Shown here: in pieces, positions 7,178 to 7,544 of the stretch
Numbering within the stretch: position 1 is the first letter of the stretch
How the letters are laid out: the number at the start of each line of letters is the position of its first letter
Assembly (NCBI GenBank): GCA_002433465.1
Contig: DJIE01000119.1
Coordinates: 1 to 7,544, forward strand
Direction of reading: 5' to 3'
Length of the DNA stretch: 7,544 nucleotides
Source: Salinisphaera sp. UBA6602
GTDB lineage: Bacteria; Pseudomonadota; Gammaproteobacteria; Nevskiales; Salinisphaeraceae
Made by a program: the position numbers and the translations under genes
Notes under the pieces: model-generated
Seen by the model: the letters and a program-made list of their open reading frames with translations, nothing else
What the model was told of the DNA's origin: nothing
Database searches by the model: none

Positions 7178-7544
7178 TCATCGTTTATCGTTACGAGTCG
7201 CAATTTCGACGCGTTCGAATGCGGCCTGCGAGGCTGCGTCCATGGCGCGTACGACCGCCGCATGGCTGGCCGCGCCGTCCGCACGTACGCGCAGCGCTCG
7301 CTGCGGATATTGTGCATGCAGCGCAATCAGCGAAGCGACCAGCTCGCCGGCCTGAGTGTCCCGACCGTTGATGCGGTACGCGCCCTCGGCGTCGATATCG
7401 ACGATCACGGCTTCGGTCGCGGCCAGTGCCTGCGCGCTCGCCGCCGCCGGCAGCTCGAGGGGCAAATCCTTTTCGTCGACGAAGCGGCTCGACACCATGA
7501 AAAAGATCAGCAGCAGAAACACCACGTCGATCAGCGGCGTGAGG
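7178..7544 (-). CDS. exbD: ExbD/TolR-family biopolymer transport protein (5' end outside window)
   Basis: Membrane-anchored subunit of an ExbB/ExbD (TolQ/TolR, MotA/MotB-like) proton-driven motor; its single transmembrane helix carries the proton-conducting aspartate inside the ExbB/TolQ pentamer. The last 121 residues are visible, beginning LTPLIDVVFLLLIFFMVSS, the family hallmark with the essential Asp at the start of the helix. A short periplasmic domain follows with a VDIDAEGAYRINGRD strand region and the RVRADGAASHAAVVRAMDAA segment typical of ExbD. Roughly 15-25 N-terminal residues should lie beyond position 7544. The GTG at 7525 is internal to the transmembrane helix and is not the start. 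The stop is TGA at 7178-7180, 58 nt before msbA. In related genomes exbB precedes exbD here, beside a comEC-like gene; I expect exbB just outside. The energised partner is unknown, since no TonB or TolA is visible, so ExbD is named by family and neighbourhood. Confidence 0.92.
   Translation of the reverse strand, partial: LTPLIDVVFLLLIFFMVSSRFVDEKDLPLELPAAASAQALAATEAVIVDIDAEGAYRINGRDTQAGELVASLIALHAQYPQRALRVRADGAASHAAVVRAMDAASQAAFERVEIATRNDKR

Noticed and set aside
5332..7371. 679-codon open frame on the plus strand opposite msbA
   Set aside because: It is a GC-rich antisense shadow: the protein is His/Arg/Asp-rich without motifs, runs across the msbA-exbD gap and its terminator, and the minus-strand frame is unmistakable MsbA.
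7178..7525. ExbD as a complete 115-residue protein starting at the GTG at 7525
   Set aside because: The frame continues upstream to the window edge with LTPLID, the conserved start of the ExbD transmembrane helix, so the true start lies beyond the window.

Overview
The window is ordinary-looking, GC-rich core chromosome of a Gram-negative bacterium. It is most likely a gammaproteobacterium, because the RNase E catalytic domain, MsbA, LpxK and KdsB all read like gammaproteobacterial family members and the gene neighbourhood resembles the rne-kdsB-lpxK-exbD region known from Pseudomonas. The Asp/Asn/Ser-rich RNase E tail would fit a halophilic lineage, but that is only a guess and no genus can be assigned from the sequence alone.

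Layout: positions 1-2898 (+ strand) hold the C-terminal ~965 residues of RNase E (rne). They comprise the end of the catalytic core (both metal-binding Asp, the CPxC zinc link) and a very long disordered tail of about 720 residues. A strong hairpin with A and T tracts on both sides (2916-2954) closes rne and also the convergent operon opposite. The rest of the window is one co-oriented minus-strand cluster. Read 5' to 3' on that strand it is exbD (5' end cut by the window edge), msbA, lpxK, kdsB and a low-molecular-weight protein-tyrosine phosphatase gene. Spacings are 58, 61 and 27 nt, then an 8-nt overlap. There is no gene-free stretch over 300 bases.

How the genes fit together: kdsB makes CMP-Kdo for the LPS inner core, lpxK adds the 4'-phosphate of lipid A, and MsbA flips the finished core-lipid A across the inner membrane. 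ExbD is half of a proton-driven ExbB/ExbD-type motor. The phosphatase gene is translationally linked to kdsB and may belong to envelope polysaccharide regulation.

I found no undescribed system. The points worth a second look are the unusual RNase E tail (one aromatic residue in more than 600, a membrane-binding-like helix, two basic clusters), an intrinsic-terminator-like hairpin between exbD and msbA that may split the cluster into two transcription units, the absence here of murB and the small Trm112/YcaR-like gene that often sit in this cluster, and an uncertain msbA start (TTG versus ATG).
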